Shown: one piece after another, positions 8,424 to 16,929 of the stretch
Layout of the letters: each line of letters starts with the position of its first letter
Position numbering within the stretch: the stretch's first letter is position 1
Assembly: GCA_045601405.1 (NCBI GenBank)
Contig: JAZRZO010000005.1
Span: forward strand, 7,890 to 71,889
Reading direction: 5' to 3'
Source: RGIG5612 sp045601405
GTDB lineage: Bacteria; Bacillota; Clostridia; Lachnospirales; Lachnospiraceae
Length of the DNA: 64,000 nucleotides
Notes under the pieces: model-generated
The model's input: the letters and a program-made list of their open reading frames with translations, nothing else
What the model was told of the DNA's origin: nothing
Database searches by the model: none
Made by a program: the position numbers and the translations under genes

Positions 8424-9704
8424 ATGAGCAAGATAAAAGACATAAAACTGGCCGAAGCCGGCAGACAGAAGATCGAATGGGTAAAAAGAAACTGCCCGCT
8501 GCTCTCATCGCTTGAGGAGGAGTTTGAACGGACAAAGCCATTTGAGGGAGTTAAGGTGGCGCTCTCTATCCACCTGGAGGCAAAGACAGCATATCTTTGT
8601 CTTGTGTTAAAAGCAGGCGGAGCAGAGATGTTTGTGACAGGCAGCAACCCGCTTTCCACACAGGACGATGTGGCGGCGGCTCTGGCGGATGAAAACATAG
8701 AGGTGTTTGCGTGGTATGACTGCAGCGAGGAGGAGTACTTTGACAACATCAGAATGGTGCTCAGCAACGACTGTGACATCATCATAGATGACGGCGGAGA
8801 CCTTGTGAATATGCTCCATAACGAAATGCCGGAAAAGATCGATAATGTTACCGGCGGCTGTGAGGAGACCACCACCGGTATCATCAGACTAAAAGCCATG
8901 GCTGCGGCGGACAAGCTGAAATTCCCCATGGTAATGGTAAATGACGCGGACTGCAAGCATCTGTTCGACAACCGCTACGGAACAGGACAGTCGGTATTTG
9001 ACGGAATAAACAGGACGACAAACCTTATCGTAGCAGGAAAGAGAGTAGTCATTGCCGGCTACGGATGGTGCGGCAAGGGTTGCGCGATGCGGGCAAAAGG
9101 AATGGGTGCGAAGGTGATAGTCACAGAGGTTGACCCGGTGAAGGCGATAGAGGCCATAATGGACGGCTTTGAGGTTATGCCGATGAAAGAGGCGGCAAAA
9201 ACAGGCGATCTCTTTATCACTGTTACGGGCTGCAACGCTGTTATAGATGAAGAGGATTTTCTGAACATGAAGGACGGCGCGATATGCTGCAACGCAGGAC
9301 ATTTTGATGTTGAGGTGGACGTGACCTGGCTCAGGAAAAACGCAAAAGAAACAAAGCCAATGCGTAATAACATCATGGGGTACAGGCTTTCCAACGGAAA
9401 CTGGATATATATACTCGCAGACGGAAGACTGGTGAACCTGGCGGCAGGGGACGGGCATCCGGCAGAGATAATGGACATGAGTTTTGCCATACAGGCGCTT
9501 TCCGCAAAATATCTTCTGGAACAGAAAAAGGCCGGCAATATCAAAAACGGAAAGCTTATTTTGGAGGACGGATGCGAAACCTGCCTGATAAAGGTGCCGC
9601 GCGAAGTTGACCTGGATGTGGCAGAGCGCAAGCTGGCCTTCTCGGGCATAGAGATAGATACACTTACAAAGGAACAGAAACAATATCTGAGGAGCGGGCT
9701 ATGA
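8424..9704 (+). CDS. ahcY: Adenosylhomocysteinase family protein, probably S-inosylhomocysteine hydrolase
   Basis: A 426-residue NAD-dependent hydrolase of the AhcY family. NPLSTQDDVAAAL, DDGGDLV, GGCEETTTG and the Rossmann motif GYGWCGKG are present. The substrate-contact motif reads H50-L-E52-A-K54, whereas classical SAH hydrolases have H-x-T-x-E/Q, whose Thr and Glu/Gln read the adenine ring. HxExK is the form in archaeal and Thermotoga-type enzymes linked to S-inosylhomocysteine. The frame is open from 8382, but AGGAG at 8414-8418 selects the ATG at 8424. The gene overlaps pgi by 4 bases. The inosyl preference is an inference. Confidence 0.88.
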   Translation: MSKIKDIKLAEAGRQKIEWVKRNCPLLSSLEEEFERTKPFEGVKVALSIHLEAKTAYLCLVLKAGGAEMFVTGSNPLSTQDDVAAALADENIEVFAWYDCSEEEYFDNIRMVLSNDCDIIIDDGGDLVNMLHNEMPEKIDNVTGGCEETTTGIIRLKAMAAADKLKFPMVMVNDADCKHLFDNRYGTGQSVFDGINRTTNLIVAGKRVVIAGYGWCGKGCAMRAKGMGAKVIVTEVDPVKAIEAIMDGFEVMPMKEAAKTGDLFITVTGCNAVIDEEDFLNMKDGAICCNAGHFDVEVDVTWLRKNAKETKPMRNNIMGYRLSNGNWIYILADGRLVNLAAGDGHPAEIMDMSFAIQALSAKYLLEQKKAGNIKNGKLILEDGCETCLIKVPREVDLDVAERKLAFSGIEIDTLTKEQKQYLRSGL

Positions 9705-11011
9705 AAAATATCAAAGTAGGTTTTCAGGGGATAGAAGGTCTGCCGGAATATGAGGTGGAACAGTTTTCAGATGAGGCGATATACGCCAGAGACATACTTT
9801 TAAACAAGTCCGGCCCGGGAAGCGAATTCACCGGCTGGGTAGATCTTCCTGAAAATTATGACAGGGAAGAATTCACAAGGATAAAAGAGGCGGCGGCGCA
9901 GATAAGAAAGGATTCACAGGTGCTGGTGGTATGCGGCATAGGCGGCTCATATCTCGGCGCGGCAGCTGCATTGGATTTTCTGAAGGGGGCAATGCACAAC
10001 CTCAAGGTTTCGGAGGGAATAAAAGACGATATTCAGATATATTTTGCCGGAAACAACATGAGTCCTTCATATATCAGTGATATACTTGAGCTTGTAAAGG
10101 ACAGGGACTTTTCCGTAAATGTCATTTCAAAGTCCGGAACCACGATGGAAACATCCATATCATTCAGGATATTTAAAAAGGCGCTTGAAGAAAAATACGG
10201 AAAGGCGGAAGCGGCAAAAAGGATTTACGCGACCACGGACAAAAGCAGGGGAGCGCTGAAGGAACTCGCGGACAGGGAAGGTTACCCCACATTCGTCGTG
10301 CCGGATGACATAGGCGGAAGATATTCCGTGCTCTCGGCCGTAGGGCTTTTGCCGATAGCGGCAGCAGGCTGTGACATAGGCAGGCTGATGGCAGGCGCAG
10401 CTTCGATGCGAAATGAGCTTTTGGACGGAGATGATGAATACAACGAAGCCATAGCTTATGCGGCGCTCAGGCAGGAGCTGTATGAATGGGAAAGATATAT
10501 AGAGATATTTGTAAACTATGATCCGGATCTGCGTATGTTTGCAGAATGGCTTAAGCAGCTCTTCGGAGAGAGCGAGGGAAAGGACGGTCTCGGAATATTC
10601 CCTGCTTCGCTGAACTTTACCAGTGACCTGCATTCCATGGGTCAGCTTATACAGGATGGTGAGCGAAACATCTTTGAGACCGTCATCAGTGTAAGAGATC
10701 CGGGAAGGGATGTGGAGATCCCTTCTTTTGAAGAGGACTTCGACGGATTTAAATACCTTGAGGGCAAACCTGTAAGCCTGCTGAACAGTACCGCAATATC
10801 CGGAACAGCCGGGGCTCACCTGGATGGCGATGTGCCCCAGGTCCATATAGAGATCCCCGGGCGCGATGAGTTCTCGCTGGGCGAGCTGTTTTACTTTTTT
10901 GAATATGTTTGTGGCGTAAGCGCGTATATAGAGGGAGTCAATCCGTTTGACCAGCCCGGCGTTGAGGCATATAAAAAGAATATTAAGGAATTGCTTGGGA
11001 AATACAGATAA
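9701..11011 (+). CDS. pgi: Glucose-6-phosphate isomerase
   Basis: A 436-residue cytoplasmic enzyme that interconverts glucose 6-phosphate and fructose 6-phosphate. The sugar-phosphate site GIGGSYLGA is at residues 79-87 and VISKSGTTMETSISFR follows near 145-160. QLFGESEGK carries the conserved catalytic glutamate region. The length is in the bacterial short-form range. Translation is probably coupled to the upstream hydrolase through an ATGA overlap, with GAGGAG ahead of the start. Confidence 0.96.
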   Translation: MKNIKVGFQGIEGLPEYEVEQFSDEAIYARDILLNKSGPGSEFTGWVDLPENYDREEFTRIKEAAAQIRKDSQVLVVCGIGGSYLGAAAALDFLKGAMHNLKVSEGIKDDIQIYFAGNNMSPSYISDILELVKDRDFSVNVISKSGTTMETSISFRIFKKALEEKYGKAEAAKRIYATTDKSRGALKELADREGYPTFVVPDDIGGRYSVLSAVGLLPIAAAGCDIGRLMAGAASMRNELLDGDDEYNEAIAYAALRQELYEWERYIEIFVNYDPDLRMFAEWLKQLFGESEGKDGLGIFPASLNFTSDLHSMGQLIQDGERNIFETVISVRDPGRDVEIPSFEEDFDGFKYLEGKPVSLLNSTAISGTAGAHLDGDVPQVHIEIPGRDEFSLGELFYFFEYVCGVSAYIEGVNPFDQPGVEAYKKNIKELLGKYR

Positions 11012-11014
11012 GAT

Positions 11015-11284
11015 CTAATCATCTTCGATGACCTGTATCTCCAGGTGATCGAAGGGCGCGCCCTCGATAAATGAATCCGGGGTAAAGCGTGTGCGGGATA
11101 TCTGACGGAATTCGGCAATGTTGGAGTCCAGCCAGATAGGAACGCCAAGGTCCATCTCGCAGCAGATAGTCTCCAGGCCGTTTAAGACCTTTGAAGTGCG
11201 GCTTGCGTCAGGGTCATCGTTTTCATAAACGAAGTCCTTAAGAAGCTTGTTATTTTTAAATAGTTTGCCCCAGAGCCTGAACAT
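11015..11284 (-). CDS. Conserved hypothetical protein, 89 residues
   Basis: A small acidic-ended protein on the minus strand, convergent with pgi and only 3 bases from its stop. The first part is FRLWGKLFKNNKLLKDFV, the middle has a PIWLDSNIAEF segment, and it ends HLEIQVIEDD. It has no signal peptide or membrane helix. I recall similar short proteins from Lachnospiraceae with WLDKNIAEF-like cores, but I know no function. It fills the gap between pgi and the sirtuin gene, and its start is 37 bases from the sirtuin start on the other strand. Confidence 0.75.
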   Translation of the reverse strand: MFRLWGKLFKNNKLLKDFVYENDDPDASRTSKVLNGLETICCEMDLGVPIWLDSNIAEFRQISRTRFTPDSFIEGAPFDHLEIQVIEDD

Positions 11285-11321
11285 AGGCAGATGATATCAC
11301 AGCAAAGGAAGTTTTTTCAAT

Positions 11322-12038
11322 ATGAGCGATAAAATACAAACTCTGAAGGAATGGGTGGAGCAAAGCGATAATGTCGTTTTTTTCGGCGGTGCCGGCGTTT
11401 CCACTGAAAGCGGGATCCCCGATTTCAGGAGTACGGACGGACTATATAATCAGCAGTATGACTATCCGCCGGAGACCATATTGAGCCATACCTTCTTTAT
11501 GAACAACACGGAGGAATTCTATAGATTCTACCGTGACAAGATACTTGTGTTTGACGCGAAGCCGAATGCCGCCCATATAAAACTGGCGGAACTGGAAAAA
11601 GCCGGAAAGCTTAAGGCGGTGGTAACGCAGAACATCGACGGGCTTCATCAGGCAGCCGGAAGCAAAACCGTATATGAGCTGCACGGAAGCGTAAGCCGGA
11701 ATTACTGCATGAAGTGCGGCAGGTCCTTCACTCCCGGATATATCGCTGAGTGTGACGGCGTGCCCCGCTGCGAATGCGGCGGCATGATAAAGCCGGATGT
11801 AGTGCTTTATGAAGAAGGCCTGGATAATGATGTGATAAACGGAGCAGTCAATGCCATAAGCAGGGCGGATGTTCTGATCATAGGCGGGACGAGCCTGGTG
11901 GTTTATCCGGCAGCAGGACTGATAGACTATTACAGAGGGAATAAGCTGGTGCTGATAAATAAAATGCCTACAGCAAGGGACAATGTTGCGGACCTTGTGA
12001 TAAATGACAGCATAGGCAAGGTAATGTCAGCGATATAA
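11322..12038 (+). CDS. cobB: NAD-dependent protein deacylase (sirtuin)
   Basis: A 238-residue Sir2-family enzyme that removes acyl groups from lysines using NAD. The NAD-binding GAGVSTESGIPDFRS is at residues 23-37, TQNIDGLH near 103-110, the catalytic histidine in ELHGS, and a zinc site CxxC (CMKC) with a second CEC pair. Length and motif order match CobB. AAAGGAAG lies upstream of the ATG. It seems to be transcribed alone or with the following membrane-protein genes. Confidence 0.95.
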   Translation: MSDKIQTLKEWVEQSDNVVFFGGAGVSTESGIPDFRSTDGLYNQQYDYPPETILSHTFFMNNTEEFYRFYRDKILVFDAKPNAAHIKLAELEKAGKLKAVVTQNIDGLHQAAGSKTVYELHGSVSRNYCMKCGRSFTPGYIAECDGVPRCECGGMIKPDVVLYEEGLDNDVINGAVNAISRADVLIIGGTSLVVYPAAGLIDYYRGNKLVLINKMPTARDNVADLVINDSIGKVMSAI

Positions 12039-12074
12039 ATAAAAGATCATCAGAAGGGAGACAGGAGGAGAAAA

Positions 12075-13172
12075 ATGGAAAACACTTTTTTGAGCGGCGG
12101 CGTTGAAGAGCTGGAAAAGGCTAAAGCTGCTATCGGGGAAAATACACGCAGACAATCGGAGGCCAACAGGATAGAAGCCGAAGTCTCCGGAAAAGAGAAG
12201 GCGCTTGAAAGTCAGAAAAAGTATGTTAATGATAAAGTCAGCGATGTCGTAAAGGAAAGACGGAATCAGCTGAAAAAATCCCATGACGAGCAGGTGGAAT
12301 CGGCTAACAGGGATTTCAAAGAAGCCGAAAAGGTAAGAAAAGCGGCAAAGAATGACGCTGTCAACGCGAGGATATCAAGGGAGACCACAGATATAGTTGA
12401 GGAAAACAATGCGGCAGCGGCACAGATCAACACAACACTGAGGGAAAACGGTATGCCCTCGATATGCAGTAAAAACTGGTACTTTGCGCTCTTTGCGCCT
12501 AAAAAAGGAACTGAGTTTCTTATATTTATAATAGCGGTGATCATCACTTTGGGCGTGATACCGAATATCGTCTGTGCGTTTATCAAAACCGACCAGTGGG
12601 TGCTGAAGGCGCTTGTGTATCTTGCGATAGTCGTTTTGTTTGCCCTTATATATTTCATCATCTTCCTGGTGACTAAAAGGAGTTCAAAGGGACATATACT
12701 TGAGCAGATAAGACCTGCAAGAGAAACGATAAAAAAGAATAACAAAGAGATAAGAAGAAGAGCGAAGACCATAAAGGGGGACAAGGACGAGTCGGGGTAT
12801 GAGCTGGAGGAATATGATTCCGAAGTTGCAGCTCACCAGAAAACCCTGAATGACAAGATGAGTGCCAGAGAAAAAGCTCTGAAGGATTTTGACGAAAAAA
12901 CTGCGGTTAGCATAAAAGAAGAGATAGAAAAGGAGCATCAGCCGGAGATCAATGAGATAACCAAAGAGCTCAGGGAGTTGAAAGATGAGCTGAACGCGGC
13001 AAAAGAGTCCGCGGCGGAAAGCGCTGAAGAGGTGCTCAATTCCTATGAGGTTTTTCTCGGGAAGAAGAATTCCTCGGTTGAAAAAATAGACGAACTCATC
13101 AATATCATGCGCGAAGGAAAGGCTTCCTCTATTATGGAGGCGCTTGATGTGCTTAAAGGGGAAATGAAATAA
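12075..13172 (+). CDS. Coiled-coil membrane protein of unknown function
   Basis: A 365-residue protein with a charged N-terminal coiled coil (about 10-120), two membrane helices (about 148-170 and 176-199) and a long C-terminal coiled coil (about 205-330) rich in Lys, Glu and Ala. No enzyme motif is visible. A GGAGGAG site precedes the ATG. It is the first gene of a close-set operon with the DUF5711 and CvpA-family genes (one-base and 4-base overlaps), so a role at the membrane or envelope is likely. I do not recognise a family. Confidence 0.8.
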   Translation: MENTFLSGGVEELEKAKAAIGENTRRQSEANRIEAEVSGKEKALESQKKYVNDKVSDVVKERRNQLKKSHDEQVESANRDFKEAEKVRKAAKNDAVNARISRETTDIVEENNAAAAQINTTLRENGMPSICSKNWYFALFAPKKGTEFLIFIIAVIITLGVIPNIVCAFIKTDQWVLKALVYLAIVVLFALIYFIIFLVTKRSSKGHILEQIRPARETIKKNNKEIRRRAKTIKGDKDESGYELEEYDSEVAAHQKTLNDKMSAREKALKDFDEKTAVSIKEEIEKEHQPEINEITKELRELKDELNAAKESAAESAEEVLNSYEVFLGKKNSSVEKIDELINIMREGKASSIMEALDVLKGEMK

Positions 13173-14356
13173 TGAATAAACCCCGGAGTATGGAAAAACA
13201 CAAAGCGAAAGGCAACAGCAAATACTCTGTGAAAAGGCGAAAGAAAAAGATAACTGTGATCACTATTGTCGTGATCGCAGTCATCCTGCTTGCCGCGGCC
13301 GGGATATGGGCCTTCTTAAGATTCCATACATACAGCGATCATACAGTGCAAAATACTATTGAAATAGCCAACTCAGGTGAGCATACGATCTATGATGTTT
13401 ACAAAAAGGGCTTTGTAAGGTGCGCAAACGACGGCCTGACCTGCTTTGATAAGAAGGATATAATCTGGGCGGAAACAGCGGAGATGACACAGCCGGTAAT
13501 GGATGTGTGCGAGGGATACATCGCTGTGGCCGATCTTAAGGGCTCTGACATATATATTTATGATGAAGGGGGGCAGGTGAACCGCATAGCGCTTTCCCAT
13601 GCTATCATTGATATCGAGGTTTCCCGGCAGGGAGTAGTGGCAGCTGCCACAAGTGAGGATGCTTCAAATTATATTGAGGTGTTGGATAAGGAGGGAAACG
13701 AGCTGCTGACGGCAAAAAGCGTTTTTTCCTCCAGCGGATATCTGACGGATATAGCAATATCGCCGGATGGATCAAGGCTTGCCGCGGCATTTACCTATAT
13801 TGGTGGCGGAGTAATGGAATCAAAGGTTGTTTTCTATGACCTTACGGGGGAATCAAAGGGAGACAACATCATCATAGGCGGATTCAATCAATATCAGGAT
13901 ACTCTGGTTATGAGCGTGGAATTTCTGGACGATTCCATAGTCTGCGCTGTCGGGGATCATGCGATAACAATATACAGGGTCGGAACAACGCCTTCGATCA
14001 TCTATGAGGACCTTGACCTGAATTACGAGATACAAAGCTTATTCTACGCAAAGAACAGGATAGGACTGGTGGTAGAGCAGGAGGAAAGCGAATACTCAAA
14101 AACCATTAAAGTTCTGAATGAGCGCGGTAAGGAGATAATGGATCACGGCACGGACTTTGCCTACAGCAGGGCGGCATTCGCGGGAAATAATGTGCTGCTG
14201 TATTCAAACACGGAATGTCATGTGTACAGCTTTGCCGGGATTGAAAAGTTTTCATATACGTTTGAGGACAGGATAGAGTATATGATATCAGCAGGAACAG
14301 TAAGAGACTACGTACTGGCATTACCTAATGCCATTGAGATAATAAGATTAAAATGA
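13172..14356 (+). CDS. DUF5711 family membrane-anchored beta-propeller-like protein
   Basis: A 394-residue protein with a very basic N-terminal tail, one membrane helix (about 28-48) and a long outer domain. The outer part has repeats such as GVVAAATSED and DIAISPDGSRLAAAF, which look like WD/YncE-type beta-propeller blades. This fits the DUF5711 proteins common in Lachnospiraceae, whose function is unknown. The start overlaps the stop of the previous gene (TAATG), and the end overlaps the CvpA gene by 4 bases, so these three genes are one operon. Confidence 0.8.
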   Translation: MNKPRSMEKHKAKGNSKYSVKRRKKKITVITIVVIAVILLAAAGIWAFLRFHTYSDHTVQNTIEIANSGEHTIYDVYKKGFVRCANDGLTCFDKKDIIWAETAEMTQPVMDVCEGYIAVADLKGSDIYIYDEGGQVNRIALSHAIIDIEVSRQGVVAAATSEDASNYIEVLDKEGNELLTAKSVFSSSGYLTDIAISPDGSRLAAAFTYIGGGVMESKVVFYDLTGESKGDNIIIGGFNQYQDTLVMSVEFLDDSIVCAVGDHAITIYRVGTTPSIIYEDLDLNYEIQSLFYAKNRIGLVVEQEESEYSKTIKVLNERGKEIMDHGTDFAYSRAAFAGNNVLLYSNTECHVYSFAGIEKFSYTFEDRIEYMISAGTVRDYVLALPNAIEIIRLK

Positions 14357-15066
14357 CAGGTTCTGTAATAGCAACAATAGCAGCAGCAGCGATATTGATA
14401 TTTTTTATGATCTGGGGATACAGCAAAGGTTTTTTAAGGCTTTTGATCTCAACCTTTGCCCTTGTCGTTACAGTGTCAGTTGCGGCTTTTCTGACTCCGC
14501 ATGTTTCTTCGCTCTTGAAAAACACCTTCGTTGGGAAAAACATTGATTCAAGGGTTGAGGAAAGCGTGGACAGGGTTGAAGGAATAGATCTGATAGACAG
14601 CATCACATCCGCGCAGGGCGAGGTGGTAAAAAACCTTCCGCTGCCGGACGTGATGAAGGATACGCTTGAGGGAAACCGGCAGGAAAGCGGAGCAGGCCTG
14701 GAGGGCAATGAAAAGTTCAGCGATTTTATAAAAAACAGTCTTTCCGGGATAGGACTTAACATTATCTCCTATATTTTAGTTGGCGTTTTGATATATGTTC
14801 TGATACGCGTCATACTGGTCATCGCCAGGGTTCTGACCAGACTTCCGGTGATCGGGGTGATCAACCGCATATTGGGAGCCCTGCTCGGTCTTGTTCAGGG
14901 GCTGATAATATTGTGGATCTTATGCCTGGTGATCATCCTCATTTCCCCGACTGATTTTGGAATGCAGCTGACGGAGATAATAAAGGAAAATGCCTTTCTC
15001 AGGCTGATATACGAACATAACGGGATACTTATCCTGGCTGATAAAATGTTCGGATCATTCATCTGA
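14353..15066 (+). CDS. CvpA family membrane protein
   Basis: A 237-residue protein with four hydrophobic segments, beginning with AAAAILIFFMIWGYSKGFLR, the typical opening of the CvpA family, and a later IGVINRILGALLGLVQG loop that is also conserved. A polar stretch of about 80 residues separates the two halves. CvpA proteins are needed for colicin V production in E. coli, and wider roles are unclear. It closes the coiled-coil/DUF5711 operon. Confidence 0.82.
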   Translation: MTGSVIATIAAAAILIFFMIWGYSKGFLRLLISTFALVVTVSVAAFLTPHVSSLLKNTFVGKNIDSRVEESVDRVEGIDLIDSITSAQGEVVKNLPLPDVMKDTLEGNRQESGAGLEGNEKFSDFIKNSLSGIGLNIISYILVGVLIYVLIRVILVIARVLTRLPVIGVINRILGALLGLVQGLIILWILCLVIILISPTDFGMQLTEIIKENAFLRLIYEHNGILILADKMFGSFI

Positions 15067-15099
15067 CACAACAGCCTTGCATCACCGTCGGGTGCCTGG

Positions 15100-15149
15100 C
15101 CTTACCCCTCCGAGGGAAGGTGGCTTCCGGAGGCAGACGGATGAGGGGC
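15100..15149 (+). repeat. Intergenic repeat of the CCTTACCCCTCCG family
   Basis: This stretch has a CCCTCCGAGGGAAGG hairpin followed by CTTCCGGAGG and CAGACGGATGAGGGG. Related pieces occur at about 6978-7024, 15996-16022 and 16131-16185. Such elements are widespread between genes in gut Clostridia. No gene is in the 180-base gap. Confidence 0.55.
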
Positions 15150-15246
15150 TCTTCCTATCAAAAGCCGCACAAAATATTCATGCGAAAAAACAATTATTGT
15201 GATATAATTTTTCAATAAATGGTTGTGCGTATAAAGGAGGGAAATC

Positions 15247-15942
15247 ATGGAAAGACCAAAAGGCGGCACATTGCTCTGGGTCAGTGGCATCATTATGATA
15301 GTAGGTGGGGCGATCAGCATTATTGCTTCTCTTGTCCTGATCCTTGCTGTCATAGGATTAATATCAGTAGGCGGCCCGGTAGTTGTTATCATCGGTATCA
15401 TCATCACTATTCTTGCAAGTATCGCTGAGCTTATAGCAGGTATAATCTGCACCAAAAATTCCTACAAGCCCGCAGCTGCGTCCAAGTGTATGGCATGGGC
15501 AATAATCGTTATCGTTCTGATGCTTATCGGAACAATAATGACAAATGCCGGAATAGATGCATCAATGGGAGTGAACTCAACATTCTCAACGGTAGTATCT
15601 ATTGTACTCGGAATGGTAGTTCCTATACTTGCGGTTATCGGCGCAGTTATCTTAAAGAAGAATGCAGGCGGTGATGTTTCTCTTTCAGGTCTTGCAAAAG
15701 ATACAGCTGCAGAGTTCAAAAACATGGATGATGATGTAGCCGGAATCGCAGCAGAAGCAAAGGAAAAAACCGAAACTGCGGCAGCAGAGGCAAAAGAAAA
15801 GACAGAAGCTTTCGCAGCAGAAGCTAAAGAAAAGGCAGGCGATATCGCAGCAGAAGCTAAAGAAACAAAAGAATCCATAGCTGCTGAGGCAAAAGAGAAG
15901 GTAGAAGATATCAAGGACAAATTTAAAGGCGAAAACGAATAA
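15247..15942 (+). CDS. Membrane protein with C-terminal 11-residue AEAKEK repeats
   Basis: A 231-residue protein. Residues about 7-145 contain four or five membrane helices, as in small tetraspan proteins of unknown function. Residues about 167-221 hold five 11-residue units of the form IAAEAKEKTE, predicted to form a long amphipathic helix like LEA group 3 or apolipoprotein-type repeats. GGAGG at 15236-15240 sets the ATG. It is flanked by repeats and a terminator, so it is monocistronic. The function is unknown; the repeat may bind membranes or protect under stress. Confidence 0.8.
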   Translation: MERPKGGTLLWVSGIIMIVGGAISIIASLVLILAVIGLISVGGPVVVIIGIIITILASIAELIAGIICTKNSYKPAAASKCMAWAIIVIVLMLIGTIMTNAGIDASMGVNSTFSTVVSIVLGMVVPILAVIGAVILKKNAGGDVSLSGLAKDTAAEFKNMDDDVAGIAAEAKEKTETAAAEAKEKTEAFAAEAKEKAGDIAAEAKETKESIAAEAKEKVEDIKDKFKGENE

Positions 15943-15957
15943 TCTGTTTTCCGGCCG

Positions 15958-15990
15958 GAAAGAGGGAGTCCTTTGCAGGGGCTCCCTTTT
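15958..15990 (+). terminator. Likely terminator after the AEAKEK-repeat protein
   Basis: AAAAGAGGGAG pairs with CTCCCTTTT around a short loop with one mismatch, ending in a T run, about 15 bases after the stop codon. Confidence 0.65.
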
Positions 15991-16046
15991 CATTAAGATT
16001 CCTCCCGGCAGACAGATGAGGGACATACCACATGTGAAACCCACAA

Positions 16047-16125
16047 TCCCGCCTTGCAGCATATATATCTCCGGACGACGATTGCCGGGTTAGTCGTCCG
16101 TCGATATATATGCAGCCCCGGCGGA
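16047..16125 (+). repeat. Palindromic intergenic repeat, copy 1
   Basis: About 79 bases forming a long hairpin: TCCCGCCTTGCAGCATATATA at one end pairs with the TATATATGCAGCCCCGGCGGA end. The centre has GGACGAC, the unpaired GCCGGGTTA core and GTCGTCC. Nearly identical copies are at 28158-28237 and 28261-28340. An open frame runs through it into the next gene, but this is not taken as coding. Confidence 0.8.
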
Positions 16126-16245
16126 GGAATAACCTTCCCCTCCGGTATTAAGACGTATTGGCCGGCGCTGGATGAGGGGCATACTCTTCCCGGAATGAAA
16201 ACCAACAATGAACCGACATCAGACGACACGACGGGAGAAACAGAT

Positions 16246-16737
16246 ATGGAAAAGATAAGATCAAACACAGAAAAGGAAGTATTTATTGCACCGGATGCCG
16301 ATGTTACAGGCGACGTTTCGATCGGGGAGAGAACCAGCATATGGTATCATGCCGTGATCCGCGCCGAGGATGCTCCGGTAACGATCGGCAGGGAAAGCAA
16401 TGTGCAGGATGGTTGCATAGTACACACGGATGAAGAGTATCCTGTGGTGATAGGGGATCGCGTCACTATCGGACATGGCGCCATTATTCACGGATGCAGT
16501 ATCGGAGACGGTTCCCTGATAGGAATGGGGTCTATAGTGTTGAATGGCGCAAAGATCGGAAAGCAATGCATGATAGGAGCGGGAACACTGGTCCCGCAGA
16601 ATATGGAGATCCCGGATGGCCACCTTGCGTTTGGTTCGCCGGCCCGGATAAAAAGAGCGCTTCATGAGGATGAGCTGGCAGAGATGGAGGCCGATGCGGA
16701 TACATATATACGTTACGCGAAAGAGCATAGGATATAA
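16246..16737 (+). CDS. Gamma-carbonic anhydrase family (left-handed beta-helix) protein
   Basis: A 163-residue protein built of hexapeptide repeats such as VSIGER, VTIGRE, VVIGDRVTIGHG and CSIGDGSLIG, giving a left-handed beta-helix with a C-terminal helix. H60, H77 and H82 match the three zinc ligands of the gamma-carbonic anhydrase group. Members are often called YrdA or PaaY-like; carbonic anhydrase activity is not always present. The frame is open from 16054 through the repeat, but GGGAG at 16233-16237 and family length favour ATG 16246. An ATG at 16195 is a possible alternative. Confidence 0.85.
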   Translation: MEKIRSNTEKEVFIAPDADVTGDVSIGERTSIWYHAVIRAEDAPVTIGRESNVQDGCIVHTDEEYPVVIGDRVTIGHGAIIHGCSIGDGSLIGMGSIVLNGAKIGKQCMIGAGTLVPQNMEIPDGHLAFGSPARIKRALHEDELAEMEADADTYIRYAKEHRI

Positions 16738-16858
16738 AAGAAGGGTTTTGCCGGGAGAAATCGCTGACGACTAAAACGGCTGCACCTTGTGATTAAAAGC
16801 CTTGAAAATAAGAACTATGGTTGATATAATGAACGGGCGTTTAAAAACGCGGTGATAA

Positions 16859-16929
16859 GGCGACATAGCCAAGTGGTAAGGCGTGGGTCTGCAACACCCT
16901 GATCACCGGTTCAAATCCGGTTGTCGCCT
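16859..16929 (+). tRNA. tRNA-Cys (GCA)
   Basis: A 71-nt cloverleaf. GGCGACA at the 5' end pairs with TGTCGCC at 16922-16928, followed by discriminator U. The anticodon loop is CTGCAAC with anticodon GCA, and GGTTCAAATCC forms the T loop. CCA is not encoded. A hairpin terminator follows. Confidence 0.95.

Noticed and set aside
16054..16245. N-terminal extension of the gamma-carbonic anhydrase-like protein
   Set aside because: The extension translates the palindromic repeat and has no ribosome site; ATG 16246 has GGGAG at good spacing.
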